Part shown: positions 56,701 through 64,000 of the stretch, piece after piece
How positions within the stretch are numbered: the stretch's first letter is position 1
Layout: every line of letters begins with the position of its first letter
Origin: Vibrio sp. Isolate34
GTDB taxonomy: Bacteria > Pseudomonadota > Gammaproteobacteria > Enterobacterales > Vibrionaceae
Assembly (NCBI RefSeq): GCF_022397915.1
Contig: NZ_JAKEUO010000001.1
Span: forward strand, 369,356 to 433,355
Direction of reading: 5' to 3'
Length of the DNA stretch: 64,000 nucleotides
Translations under genes and position numbers: made by a program
The notes under the pieces: model-generated
What the model was told of the DNA's origin: nothing
The model's database searches: none
Seen by the model: only the letters and a program-made list of their open reading frames with translations

Positions 56701-57424
56701 CTAGGTTCTGGTTGTGCAGAGTTTGCAAATCACCCGACATCGCATCTACCGTCAATTTCAGCGGAGAGCCTGTCAGATAACGATTTACGTCTGCTAATAA
56801 CGCAGCCGGTGAACCCCAAATATTACGAACCTCACCTGCTAATTGAATTGGCAATGGGTAGAACTGTTTACGCCAATAGTCGGCAACCACTTGCGCTTTC
56901 AGATGGCTTTCATCGGTCACAAATTCATTATCAAATCGGCTTCCTGACTCGAAGGCATTTTGAGTCAACATACGCTGACAGAAGCCGTGAATGGTGTAGA
57001 CCGCAGCTTCATCCATTTGCCTTTCGGCATTGAGCAGTGTTTTCGCGGCGCTAGCGTGGTCTTCGATCTCTTGCAACAGAGGCGCAATCACTGGGTCATC
57101 ACTTTGCCCGCGAGCAAACGCAATCCGAGCATCATGGATTCGGGCACGGATACGATCTCGCAGCTCTGCGGTTGCCGCTTCGGTAAAGGTCACCACCAGA
57201 ATTTGGTCTACGGTCAGTGGCTCATGGTGTCGGGTAGCTTCTGTAAGCTCACCTTGTGGTGCTGCCGTGCCATGCCCGAGCAGTAGGCGTAAGTACAAGC
57301 CGGCGATGGTAAATGTTTTACCTGTACCCGCCGATGCTTCAATTAAACGCGCGCCATGAAGTGGAAACGTCATGGTATTGAGTGTCTGTGGAGCCATTAC
57401 CTGAACACTGCTTGTGGTCGTCAT
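53750..57424 (-). CDS. recB: Exodeoxyribonuclease V beta subunit RecB
   Basis: A 1224-aa superfamily-1A helicase-nuclease. Walker A is ASAGTGKT at 30-37, motif II is MIDEFQDTDPLQ (about 395), and the helicase motifs continue to RLIYVALTRAVYG (about 810). The C-terminal RecB nuclease domain has GFIDLVFEHQGKYYVLDWKSNHLG as pieces with catalytic Asp, Asp and Lys near 1095-1115. With RecC and RecD it processes double-strand ends up to Chi. recD overlaps its end. In E. coli ptrA lies between recC and recB; here the gap is only 409 bases. Confidence 0.97.
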   Translation of the reverse strand: MTTTSSVQVMAPQTLNTMTFPLHGARLIEASAGTGKTFTIAGLYLRLLLGHGTAAPQGELTEATRHHEPLTVDQILVVTFTEAATAELRDRIRARIHDARIAFARGQSDDPVIAPLLQEIEDHASAAKTLLNAERQMDEAAVYTIHGFCQRMLTQNAFESGSRFDNEFVTDESHLKAQVVADYWRKQFYPLPIQLAGEVRNIWGSPAALLADVNRYLTGSPLKLTVDAMSGDLQTLHNQNLDKVKQLKALWCESEADFLALISGSDVNKRSYTKKSLPTWLEAVTAWAQSDTHDYQYPDKLEKFSQATLIEKTPKGTAPQHAVFEAIEDFLNHPADLKAPLLAHAITHCRTMLAKAKQQKQWLSFDDLLTQLSASIDVDEQSLLVERIRTLYPVAMIDEFQDTDPLQYSIFSRIYLDNPQCGLFMIGDPKQAIYGFRGADIFTYIKARNQVSAHYTLGTNWRSSADMVSAVNQVFMNSDSPFIYDQDIPFLPVAASPSADKRQWVMNGETQHALTFWLQEAEDKPLPKGEYHKAMAEATASQIQTILTASQNQQAYFDNGKKQHAVNAGDIAVLVRTGSEGRLIKNALSEQGIASVYLSNRDSVFTGLVAQDIQRLLQAVLTPENDRALRASLASELFALDAASLDELNNDEVVWENVVNEFREYRKLWLQRGVLPMLRSVISKRHLAERLLEEENGERSLTDLMHIGELLQQARQELDSDYGLLRWLAEAISDAQNGLGGSEDDIQRLESERNLVQIVTIHKSKGLEYDLVFLPFVASYREASEGKFYDHDSDTTVLDITGSDSALAQADKERLAEDLRLIYVALTRAVYGCFIGMAPLRKGRSTKEPTGVHLSAMGYLVQNGQEQGIAELHQALAAIEGKNSSVLLAETPTAHEQVFAQTEQVSEDLHANELKASIDRAWRITSYSGLVKQGSHGASHDATIEVSGFDIDSADEQDESELIEPERSIFTFPRGARPGTFLHTLFEDVEFTEPATSEHNTQVITHLLESEQYELEWLPVLQQLVDTVLNTTLDGKSLKLSEKDSTQRLVEMEFLLPIEVLAASELNQTIQYHDPLSAKAGDLGFQTVQGMLKGFIDLVFEHQGKYYVLDWKSNHLGDDVAVYHGEALKSAMADHRYDLQYQIYALALHRFLRSRVADYSYEQHFGGVYYLFLRGMDGQSQQGIFSAKPTLALLDEMDQLIDGKVIDRRSAQLNDNETGQMGLL

Positions 57425-57665
57425 GCCTTACTGCCTTCTGATAAATGTGTTGTTACAAATGTGACCTAGCGTGGAAAACGTCATTCAATTTACGTCCTAC
57501 GCTGATTTGTTAATAGTTAGTGCGATCTCTCTCACGGATCAATTTAGATCGCCTCGCTACTATGCGCCCACGAGTTCAGGAGCGCGTACGAGTTTTGTAC
57601 TTTACGGCGTTACTTTGAACCACAGAATAATGGTCCCTCTGACCTGTGGCCGTACAGCGAACGCC

Positions 57666-57827
57666 CTACACTAATAATGATTTACTGGCGGCCACTTTAT
57701 TTCCTGTACCTTGCTTCTCTTCACCTTGCTTCCCTTCACCTAGAAAGTAAGCATCCAAAACGCTTACCAGCGACTCTCGTTCGTTTTTCATTAATTCAGC
57801 GCACTCGCTATTGATCTTGTCGATCAC
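57666..57827 (-). CDS. Small ORF between recC and recB
   Basis: A 53-codon frame starting at GTG (57827) and ending TAG (57666), too short for common length cut-offs. AGGAG sits inside the end of recC nine bases before this GTG, an ideal ribosome site; a second in-frame GTG at 57833 directly follows the recC stop. The predicted peptide is hydrophilic: an acidic/Lys N-terminal helix (SECAELMKNERESLVSVLDAY) and a Gly/Lys/Glu-rich tail. No family is recognised. It could be a translational coupler between recC and recB, or an unimportant frame. Confidence 0.4.
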   Translation of the reverse strand: MIDKINSECAELMKNERESLVSVLDAYFLGEGKQGEEKQGTGNKVAASKSLLV

Positions 57828-57833
57828 AGCCAC

Positions 57834-60800
57834 TTACTCCTGATCTTCCAGATCGGCAGCAGCCAACCTTGCCGCCTGCAGCACAAGTGTCGAGTACATA
57901 TGTGATTGAGCGGCTAGTTCATCGTCCCACTTAGACCAGATTCGTGAGATGTAGGTATCTCTCCCTTCCCCCGTAAAGGCGAAGCTGTCATTAAAGGTAT
58001 CGGCCATTTTCTTGAGCGACTTTTCTTCGTCATCGACCCACTTACCACGGCTAAAGCCCGCTTCAACACCAGCCAATGCGGTTTTCGGGAAATAAGGCAA
58101 TGGTGCTGTCATGCCTTGATAAAACAGTCGTACTAACTCAGCTAATATACTTTTCGCTTGCTGCGCATCGCCGATAGGTTGTAGCGTTTGGTGAACCACG
58201 CCCTCTTTTCTGTCGTAGCCAATAATATGGGTCGTTTTTCCGTGCCCCATCACAGCGCAGGACAGATGATCAATCCACGCGGCCAAGTAATCTTGAGAGC
58301 GTATTTTGCCACTACGGAAACGCACTAGACCTGATTGATAGTTTTGAGTTAACCAACCCATCAAGCGAACAGGTTTACCTTCGCCTAACACATCAAATTC
58401 GATATTCACTTCGAGATCTTGCTGCGGTGAGCCGCTCACAAATCGAATATCTTTGGCTAAGTCTTCCGCTTGCACACGGTTGGTTTCAAATTCGATATCA
58501 CCAAAGGCGCCAACCGGTAATCTGCCCTGTGCTTTTTGCTCAGAGACAAACAATCGAACCGCTTCGTCTGCGCCTTCAGGGTGGTCTAGCAGCACTTGCA
58601 GCAAAGCATCCTTAAGTTGGAAGCTTTCTAGGCCATTAAGCACGAACGGCTCGTCGTCTTCCATAACCGGAAGCGGAGGTTCAAATACCACTTTTAGGCG
58701 ACGATTAAAGAAGTATTGCACTGGCAAGCGCCAGAAACGCTGCAGCTCGACCAAATCCAATTCCAGTGGATAGGTCGCACCAAGCAAATAGTCATCCAAC
58801 GCACGATTGAATTCACCACTGCGTTGACCAGAACGGTTAGCCGCAGGAAGCCATTCTTTGGCGTAGCTCAATACATGGTTTTCGTCACCTTGTGTAAAGG
58901 CTGCCGGGCTAAATGGCGTCATGGTGTGTTCAAAGCTGATCGCTTGAGTCAGTTTGATACCAGAATCATCACTTGGTAGTGCTTGGTCTTCACCTAAGCA
59001 GTAGTTTTGCTGGCAGTACTCAATCAACTCTGAAACCAATACCGACGGCACTCGCTCAGTATTATCTTGAATCGAGCGTCCAACATAACTGATGTACAAA
59101 CACTCTTGTGCTGACAACATTGCTTCTAAGAACAGGTAACGGTCATCATCACGACGAGAACGGTCACCGGGACGCGTGCGCCCATTCATCAAATCAAAAC
59201 CTTCTGGCGGCATTGAGCGAGGATAAACACCATCATTCATGCCCAATAGACAAACGGTTTTGAACGGGATAGAACGCATCGGCATCAGAGTACAGAAGTT
59301 AACTTGCCCCGCTAAGAAACGCTGACTAATGCGCGCGCCCGACAGTTTATTATTCAAGTACTGATAGATGATGCTTGGCGATAGCTCTTGTTCGTACAAG
59401 GCATCATCAAGCTGTTCATTCAATTGAGAAAGTGCATCGCGAATCGACTTAAGCACTACCTCGCCTTCTAGCTCAACGGCAAAGAAGTCATCAATCATTT
59501 GCAGCAAGGTTTCACGCCACATATCGATGGATTGCGTCTCAGTAAGGCGTTGACGGTAGTGAGCGATACGGTCAATAAAGTGCGCTAACTTACCTGCAAG
59601 TTCGGCGTTAATACCCTGAACTTCGTTATAAGCCGCAATTGGAGAGTGTTCAGTTTCAAACAAACCTGCTGAGTCTGACATCGCATAACCCAGCAGCATC
59701 CGCTGAATACCAAATAGCCAGGTATTTTGCTCAGTAGCAGGCAAATCAAACTCCGTTGCGGTAGACGAGTCGACGCCCCAACGAATACCCGCTTCTTCAA
59801 CCCACTGCTTAGCTTGCTCAAATTGAAATTCATCAATGCCAAAGCGTGCCATCATCGCTGGGATTTCTAATAATTCCAGAAGTTCAGATGCTAAACAGCG
59901 CGTGTTCGGTAGAGCGACCAGCTGCATGAACGCGGTCAAAATTGGACTCTCTTGATCTGCGGTTCTATCCGAGATCGAGTAAGGGATGTAACGCTCACCC
60001 GGAGCATTACCAAATACCGCCTGAATCGCAGGGCTGTAAGCATTGATATCTGCCACCATCACAATGATATCGCGTGGTTTTAGGCTTGGATCAGCATCGA
60101 ACATCGCCAATAGCTGATCATGGAGAACCTCCACCTCGCGCATTGGGCTGTGACAAGCGTGCACAGTCAACGAGCGATCACCCTGTTCAACCACTTGCTT
60201 GTGGTTGCTGGAATCTAAGATGTGATCATCTTGGTGCTCTTTTAACTGGAGAATATCGGCTTGCAGTTGATGCAGCAGACTGTCTCTCTCGACATCAATA
60301 AAGAACTCATGCTCTTCACTGTCTGATTGAGACAGCAAAAACAGGTTATCTCTACCCAGCTTCCCCATAGACGCAAGCAAGCTATTACCAACCGCTTGGC
60401 TGGTGTGTAGTTCATCTTCAACGTTGGCTTCAATACCATCTTTCAATGGCGATACTTCGCCTTCAAGCTGAGGTAAACCATCAACCAATGCAAACTGCTT
60501 ACGACGCTGCGCTTCCACTCTCGCCAAGTACTTACGGTCACGAATATCGCCCCAGTAATGTTGACAAGGGTTAGTAAACATCAGGTGAACATCAATCTGT
60601 TCGCCAAGCGCTTTCAAGGCATCCATGTAGCGAGGAGGCAACGACGAAATACCAAACACAAACAGACGTTTCGGCAGGTGTTGTAATTGCCCTTGTTGGT
60701 TGACTAGCGCTTCAATAAAGTCGTGATACAAGTTACCACGGTGGTACTTCGATTGGCCTTGAGACAGTGTCTGATCATAGAGAGCCTTCCACAAAATAGG

Positions 60801-61310
60801 CTGCCAAGGGTGTTCTTGCTGCCCTTCACTATCAATCAACTCTGTAACGGGTTCTCCCGCTTCCCACATCGCCATCCACTCAGGTCGGTATACCAAGTAG
60901 CCATCGAAGATATCGGCAATTTTCTCGGCTAATTGATACAGCTTTGAGTCATCTTCGTCGTTTTCAAGATAGCGCTGCAGGGGTAAGAAGTCAGGGTGGT
61001 CAAGTTTCGCGGGTAGCAAACTCATCAGCTTCCACGTCATCGCTTCTTTGTTAAAAGCACTGCGTTTAGGTACATCAGGAAGCACTTGGGTAAACATATC
61101 CCAAATGAAGGTTGCTGGAAGAGGAAAATCGATATTTGCTGCTACACCAAATTCTTTGGCGAGTTCCATCTTAAGCCATTGAGACATACCTGGGCTCTGA
61201 ACCAGAATTTGCTCTTTTTCGAAAGGATTGGCTAAAGGGTCACTTTTGATCAAGTGAACGAGAAGAATTTTTAAAGTATCAACTTTATTGGAATGGTAAA
61301 CAGTAAACAA
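57834..61310 (-). CDS. recC: Exodeoxyribonuclease V gamma subunit RecC
   Basis: An 1158-aa Chi-recognition subunit of RecBCD. The fold follows SF1 helicases but the ATPase and nuclease motifs are degenerate, as in E. coli RecC (1122 aa). The N-terminal FTVYHSNKVDTLKILL and VQSPGMSQWLKMELA, LFVFGISSLPPRYM (about 215) and MPMRSIPFKTVCLLGMNDG (about 685) are family landmarks. It is the first gene of recC-recB-recD. An 8-bp inverted repeat (61322-61329 / 61347-61354) lies just upstream of its start. Confidence 0.96.
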   Translation of the reverse strand: MFTVYHSNKVDTLKILLVHLIKSDPLANPFEKEQILVQSPGMSQWLKMELAKEFGVAANIDFPLPATFIWDMFTQVLPDVPKRSAFNKEAMTWKLMSLLPAKLDHPDFLPLQRYLENDEDDSKLYQLAEKIADIFDGYLVYRPEWMAMWEAGEPVTELIDSEGQQEHPWQPILWKALYDQTLSQGQSKYHRGNLYHDFIEALVNQQGQLQHLPKRLFVFGISSLPPRYMDALKALGEQIDVHLMFTNPCQHYWGDIRDRKYLARVEAQRRKQFALVDGLPQLEGEVSPLKDGIEANVEDELHTSQAVGNSLLASMGKLGRDNLFLLSQSDSEEHEFFIDVERDSLLHQLQADILQLKEHQDDHILDSSNHKQVVEQGDRSLTVHACHSPMREVEVLHDQLLAMFDADPSLKPRDIIVMVADINAYSPAIQAVFGNAPGERYIPYSISDRTADQESPILTAFMQLVALPNTRCLASELLELLEIPAMMARFGIDEFQFEQAKQWVEEAGIRWGVDSSTATEFDLPATEQNTWLFGIQRMLLGYAMSDSAGLFETEHSPIAAYNEVQGINAELAGKLAHFIDRIAHYRQRLTETQSIDMWRETLLQMIDDFFAVELEGEVVLKSIRDALSQLNEQLDDALYEQELSPSIIYQYLNNKLSGARISQRFLAGQVNFCTLMPMRSIPFKTVCLLGMNDGVYPRSMPPEGFDLMNGRTRPGDRSRRDDDRYLFLEAMLSAQECLYISYVGRSIQDNTERVPSVLVSELIEYCQQNYCLGEDQALPSDDSGIKLTQAISFEHTMTPFSPAAFTQGDENHVLSYAKEWLPAANRSGQRSGEFNRALDDYLLGATYPLELDLVELQRFWRLPVQYFFNRRLKVVFEPPLPVMEDDEPFVLNGLESFQLKDALLQVLLDHPEGADEAVRLFVSEQKAQGRLPVGAFGDIEFETNRVQAEDLAKDIRFVSGSPQQDLEVNIEFDVLGEGKPVRLMGWLTQNYQSGLVRFRSGKIRSQDYLAAWIDHLSCAVMGHGKTTHIIGYDRKEGVVHQTLQPIGDAQQAKSILAELVRLFYQGMTAPLPYFPKTALAGVEAGFSRGKWVDDEEKSLKKMADTFNDSFAFTGEGRDTYISRIWSKWDDELAAQSHMYSTLVLQAARLAAADLEDQE

Positions 61311-61437
61311 AGTGCACTCACGCTAATCTTGCCACAATATACTGCCAGATTAGCATAAGTGCTGAGTTTGGATGAGGAATATAAGCTTATGAAATACCGA
61401 AAGCTTAAGGTCCGTTTATCTTTTGAACTATTGCCCT

Positions 61438-62433
61438 TTACAATCTACCCGCTACCGCACTTAAAACACGATGAGGTTTGTAGTTCATGTAGTAACGAAC
61501 GGCGACATAACCAACGACGAAGGTGGCCACAATCAGTTCTAGGTACGCTAGATTAAACACTTGGCTGATGTAGTGCGCTTCAACACCTTGTACTTGCATC
61601 CAAGCCGCCAATTTAAATAACGCTGTTGCACCAATCACGATTGGGAAAGTAAACGCTGCATAGCCTGGGCTGAATGGCAGACGAAGTAGTTTGAAAAACG
61701 CGATGTAGATAATAAACGTCATCAACACTGCAATACCAAATAATAAACCAATGATCACTGGTGACGGGCTGGCAGTAACGGTTAAGTAACCCGCCAAAGA
61801 TAGGCTCGCTGGTGCTGCCATAATCGCAATCGTTGGTTTTGCAGCATCTGGCACTTCGTGAGAGAAGATCAAACGGTAAACCATCAGTGGTAGCATCACA
61901 GCGTAAACCAATAAACCGAATACCAAAGTCGCGTTCGCTACTGGCTCTAAAACTGGATTACCAGAGAAAGAAACGTCAGCTACGATAATACCGATCGGTG
62001 GCACAAACCAACTTGGCACCATGTGGTGAATCTCAAAGTTTTTAGCTCTGTGGTACAAAAAGCTCACTAGAAATACAACGTGCAAAGCCACAGATGCCAA
62101 CCACATCGCTTCTTGTAAAAATTGAGAGATTGGCGCCAAAGACGCAGATACCACCATGCACCCCATAGCAAATGTTGGTACCACACTGCCGACAACAGGG
62201 TGAGCAAGATCTTCACGCAATAGGTGGCCATGAATCAAAAATTTCACAGCCAAAACAAGAAGCAATACCGCTGTAATACCCGCACTGATCCACTGCACTA
62301 AGCCTGGAGTGTGCAAAATACCTTGTGCGACTAAAACGCCATCCCAGCACCAGCCTAAGCTTGCGATTGCTAGTGCTAACCCTGCCATGGGTGTTGGAGC
62401 TCCTGTTAATCTATATTTAATACGTTGAATCAT
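61438..62433 (-). CDS. TDT-family transporter (TehA / C4-dicarboxylate-type)
   Basis: A 331-aa membrane protein with ten hydrophobic segments. The N-terminal PTPMAGLALAIASLGW resembles the first helix of TDT (tellurite-resistance/dicarboxylate transporter) proteins such as TehA and Mae1, and a VPPIGIIVADVSFSG loop follows near 148. Database names such as exfoliative toxin A/B reflect an old misannotation of this family. Substrate unknown: organic acids, sulfite or anions are possible. It is divergent from a LysR gene that is the likely regulator. Confidence 0.82.
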   Translation of the reverse strand: MIQRIKYRLTGAPTPMAGLALAIASLGWCWDGVLVAQGILHTPGLVQWISAGITAVLLLVLAVKFLIHGHLLREDLAHPVVGSVVPTFAMGCMVVSASLAPISQFLQEAMWLASVALHVVFLVSFLYHRAKNFEIHHMVPSWFVPPIGIIVADVSFSGNPVLEPVANATLVFGLLVYAVMLPLMVYRLIFSHEVPDAAKPTIAIMAAPASLSLAGYLTVTASPSPVIIGLLFGIAVLMTFIIYIAFFKLLRLPFSPGYAAFTFPIVIGATALFKLAAWMQVQGVEAHYISQVFNLAYLELIVATFVVGYVAVRYYMNYKPHRVLSAVAGRL

Positions 62434-62454
62434 GTCAGCCTCTCTTAAACTTAA

Positions 62455-62557
62455 TTCACTAAACTTGTGAACTCATCAGCTTGTTGAAGCCATAATACGC
62501 TTGCGCTTCGTTAAACAATATCCAATTATATATAACAAGTGTTCATCAATACTGAAC
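62455..62557. promoter_or_regulatory. Paired palindromes between the TDT transporter and its LysR regulator
   Basis: Two palindromes of 17 bp each lie in the divergent region: TTCAC-N7-GTGAA (62455-62471) and GTTCA-N7-TGAAC (62541-62557). Both include the T-N11-A type symmetry expected for LysR operators. They sit 21 bp from the transporter start and 36 bp from the lysR start. Binding is inferred only from symmetry and location. Confidence 0.4.
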
Positions 62558-62593
62558 AACCCTTTCCACCAGCAGCGTAAAACTAGGAACCTG

Positions 62594-63490
62594 ATGGCTA
62601 ATATCTCAATCAAACAACTCAAAGTGTTTGTCACCATTACCCAGCATTCGACGCTTACCGCCGCATCAGAAGCGCTGTTTTTGTCTAAAGCCGCGGTCAG
62701 CATGGCATTAGGCGAAATGGAGAAACAGTTAGGTCACTCTCTATTTGACCGGGTTAACAACCGATTAATTCTCAATCAGGAGGGACAAAAGTTACTTCCT
62801 TTGGCTGACGAGATTCTTCACCGAGCTGCGGGCATTGATGTTTTGTTCCGCGATGACCAACCATTAAGTGGCAATCTCAAAGTTGGCGCGAGTGACACGA
62901 TTGGTAATCAGGTAGCACCCTTTATTCTGTCTGGCTTTCGCGAACGAACTCAGCATCAAGACCAGAGCTTGTTCATTTCGAACAGTGCGCTGATCTGCCA
63001 AAAGTTGGTGGATTATGAACTGGATATCGCGCTAATTGAAGGAAAAACACTCCACCCTGAATTGATATCTAGCCAGTTCAGTAGCGATGAGATGTGTATT
63101 ATCGTTAGTAATCAACACCCTCTCGTTTCACAAGACAAAGTTGCTCTGCATGATTTAGAAGACAGCCATTGGATACTGCGAGAGTCAGGCTCAGGTACAC
63201 GTGAGTTTTTCTTGCGTGCCGTCGCACCACGTATCGAGCACTGGTACGAATCATTTGAGCTCAACACCACGGAAGCGATCATCAACTCTGTTTCTGCAGG
63301 TCTGGGCTTTGCCTGTTTATCGCGTTTAGCGGCACAACGCGCGATTGATTCTGGCCGAGTGAAAGCGCTTGATGTACCACTCGACATGAAACGCCGATTC
63401 TGGATGCTGGTCCATAAAGACAAATATCAAAGCCCACTGCTGAAATCTTTCATGGGTTATTGTGAAGACTGGGCTGCACATCAAGATTGA
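62594..63490 (+). CDS. LysR-family transcriptional regulator
   Basis: A 298-aa regulator. A winged helix-turn-helix covers about residues 4-63 (ISIKQLKVFVTITQHSTLTAASEALFLSKAAVSMALGEME as short pieces), and a periplasmic-binding-like effector domain covers about 90-295 (LKVGASDTIGN, LALIEGK-like segment, GSGTREFF). The pattern is of the YeiE/CysB-like class. The ATG at 62594 is chosen because AGGA lies at proper spacing and the HTH starts immediately; the longer frame to 62501 covers the promoter. Divergent from the TDT transporter gene, which it probably controls. Confidence 0.9.
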   Translation: MANISIKQLKVFVTITQHSTLTAASEALFLSKAAVSMALGEMEKQLGHSLFDRVNNRLILNQEGQKLLPLADEILHRAAGIDVLFRDDQPLSGNLKVGASDTIGNQVAPFILSGFRERTQHQDQSLFISNSALICQKLVDYELDIALIEGKTLHPELISSQFSSDEMCIIVSNQHPLVSQDKVALHDLEDSHWILRESGSGTREFFLRAVAPRIEHWYESFELNTTEAIINSVSAGLGFACLSRLAAQRAIDSGRVKALDVPLDMKRRFWMLVHKDKYQSPLLKSFMGYCEDWAAHQD

Positions 63491-63513
63491 GGCCGCATAG
63501 TTCGGGCTCCAAC

Positions 63514-63551
63514 TGGACTTTTCGCATCAGAAACTGTATAAAAAGCCAGTA
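63514..63551 (+). promoter_or_regulatory. LexA box and promoter of yebG
   Basis: CTGT-N8-CCAG (63534-63549) differs from the LexA core CTGT-N8-ACAG at one base, and the flanks (AA...TA) fit. A sigma70 promoter TGGACT (63514-63519), 17-bp spacer, TATAAA (63537-63542) overlaps the box, so LexA binding would block it. E. coli yebG is also a LexA target. Confidence 0.7.
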
Positions 63552-63578
63552 AAATTTATCAAACTTAGAGGATTAACC

Positions 63579-63872
63579 ATGGCTGTTATCGTCAAGTACG
63601 TGGTGGAACGCAACGGAGAAGAGAAAATGACTTTTACCTCTAAAGCCGAAGCTGACGCATACGACAAAATGCTGGATATGGCTGATGAGCTTTTTGAACT
63701 GTTAGGCAAAAGCGATTTAGTTGAAGATGAAGGCAAGCAAGAAGAACTTGCAATGTACCTAGCGAAGAACAAAGAAGAAGTTCTTTACGCATTAGGTGCT
63801 AAGCGTAAGCCAGCTCCGAAAAAAGCTAAGAAGCTTGAAGCTGTTGAAGACGCAGAAGAAGATGCAGCATAA
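63579..63872 (+). CDS. yebG: YebG-family DNA-damage-inducible protein
   Basis: A 97-aa protein with the family opening MAVIVKYVVERNGEEKMTFTSKAEADAYDKMLDMAD (in pieces), a short helical middle, and a Lys- then Glu-rich tail. E. coli YebG (96 aa) is an SOS gene of unknown function. A near-consensus LexA box overlaps its promoter here. It follows lysR on the same strand but has its own promoter and terminator. Confidence 0.93.
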   Translation: MAVIVKYVVERNGEEKMTFTSKAEADAYDKMLDMADELFELLGKSDLVEDEGKQEELAMYLAKNKEEVLYALGAKRKPAPKKAKKLEAVEDAEEDAA

Positions 63873-63890
63873 CTAGCTGATACCTTTCTA

Positions 63891-63940
63891 AAAAACGTCA
63901 ATGACGCCTCTAATCAGAGTTCGTTATTGGCGTTTTTTTA
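63891..63940 (+). terminator. Terminator after yebG
   Basis: The long stem AAAAACGTCAATGACG / CGTTATTGGCGTTTTT (two G-T pairs) has a 15-base loop and a T-run. It lies 19 bases past the yebG stop. Confidence 0.8.
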
Positions 63941-64000
63941 TACTTATCGAAATATAATGAAGCTTGTTTATAGTCGAAATCGCTCTAAACATTCGCTTGC

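Noticed and set aside
57471..57674. 67-codon plus-strand open frame between recB and recC
   Set aside because: It runs against the recCBD operon, has no ribosome site, and its translation has no domain-like pattern. The minus-strand small ORF at 57666-57827 has a much better start.
61438..62433. Exfoliative-toxin gene
   Set aside because: The name is sometimes attached to this family, but the protein is a ten-helix TDT transporter with no toxin feature.

Overview
The window is a stretch of core chromosome from a Vibrio, most likely chromosome 1 of a Splendidus/Harveyi-type marine species. The evidence is a complete six-gene Na+-translocating NADH:quinone reductase operon with its maturation genes, an OmpK-type outer-membrane channel, a Vibrionaceae-type DUF2850-like gene, and gene order that follows gamma-proteobacterial synteny (ubiF/miaB to lipA; bolA-yajG-ampG; csd-mltA-argA-recBCD). 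Base composition is even and moderately AT-rich. I see no prophage, transposase, integron or CRISPR array.

Layout. 1-430: the end of a tRNA operon (Leu-Gln-Leu) with its terminator. 549-8874: a lactonase-family gene convergent with ubiF, then miaB and the ybeZ-ybeY-corC-lnt group (tRNA modification, rRNA processing, lipoprotein acylation). 8985-22547: ybeL divergent from a long run leuS-lptE-holA-rsfS-rlmH-mrdA-mrdB-rlpA-dacA-ybeD-lipB-lipA (translation, LPS assembly, cell shape, lipoate). 22710-25685: an NSS-family Na+ symporter, a YggN-type DUF2884 gene and a GreA/B-like gene. 25831-30310: an atypical RecQ helicase, SOS-controlled dinB, and a double-receiver diguanylate cyclase.

30422-37711: nqrABCDEF followed by apbE and nqrM on the minus strand. 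This gives the pump, the enzyme that attaches FMN to NqrB and NqrC, and the iron-delivery factor in one block. 38233-42463: bolA, rlmG, yajG, a cyclophilin and ampG. 42542-44980: a DUF4397 fragment, ompK with a good CRP site, and a panE-like reductase. 45067-47717: csdA convergent with tcdA-csdE, separated by a perfect 14 x 7-bp tandem repeat. 47831-61310: mltA, a DUF2850-like gene, argA behind two tandem ARG boxes, a small hypothetical gene, then recC-(small ORF)-recB-recD. 61438-63872: a TDT-family transporter divergent from a LysR regulator, and yebG behind a near-consensus LexA box.

Two themes link the genes. DNA repair and SOS functions recur (recQ-like, dinB, recBCD, yebG, with two LexA boxes), and envelope biogenesis is dense (lnt, lptE, mrdA/B, rlpA, dacA, mltA, ampG). 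I did not find a convincing undescribed multi-gene system. The best second-look items are the heptamer repeat, the unlisted small ORF between recC and recB, the DUF4397 remnant, the RecQ variant and several operators predicted from sequence.
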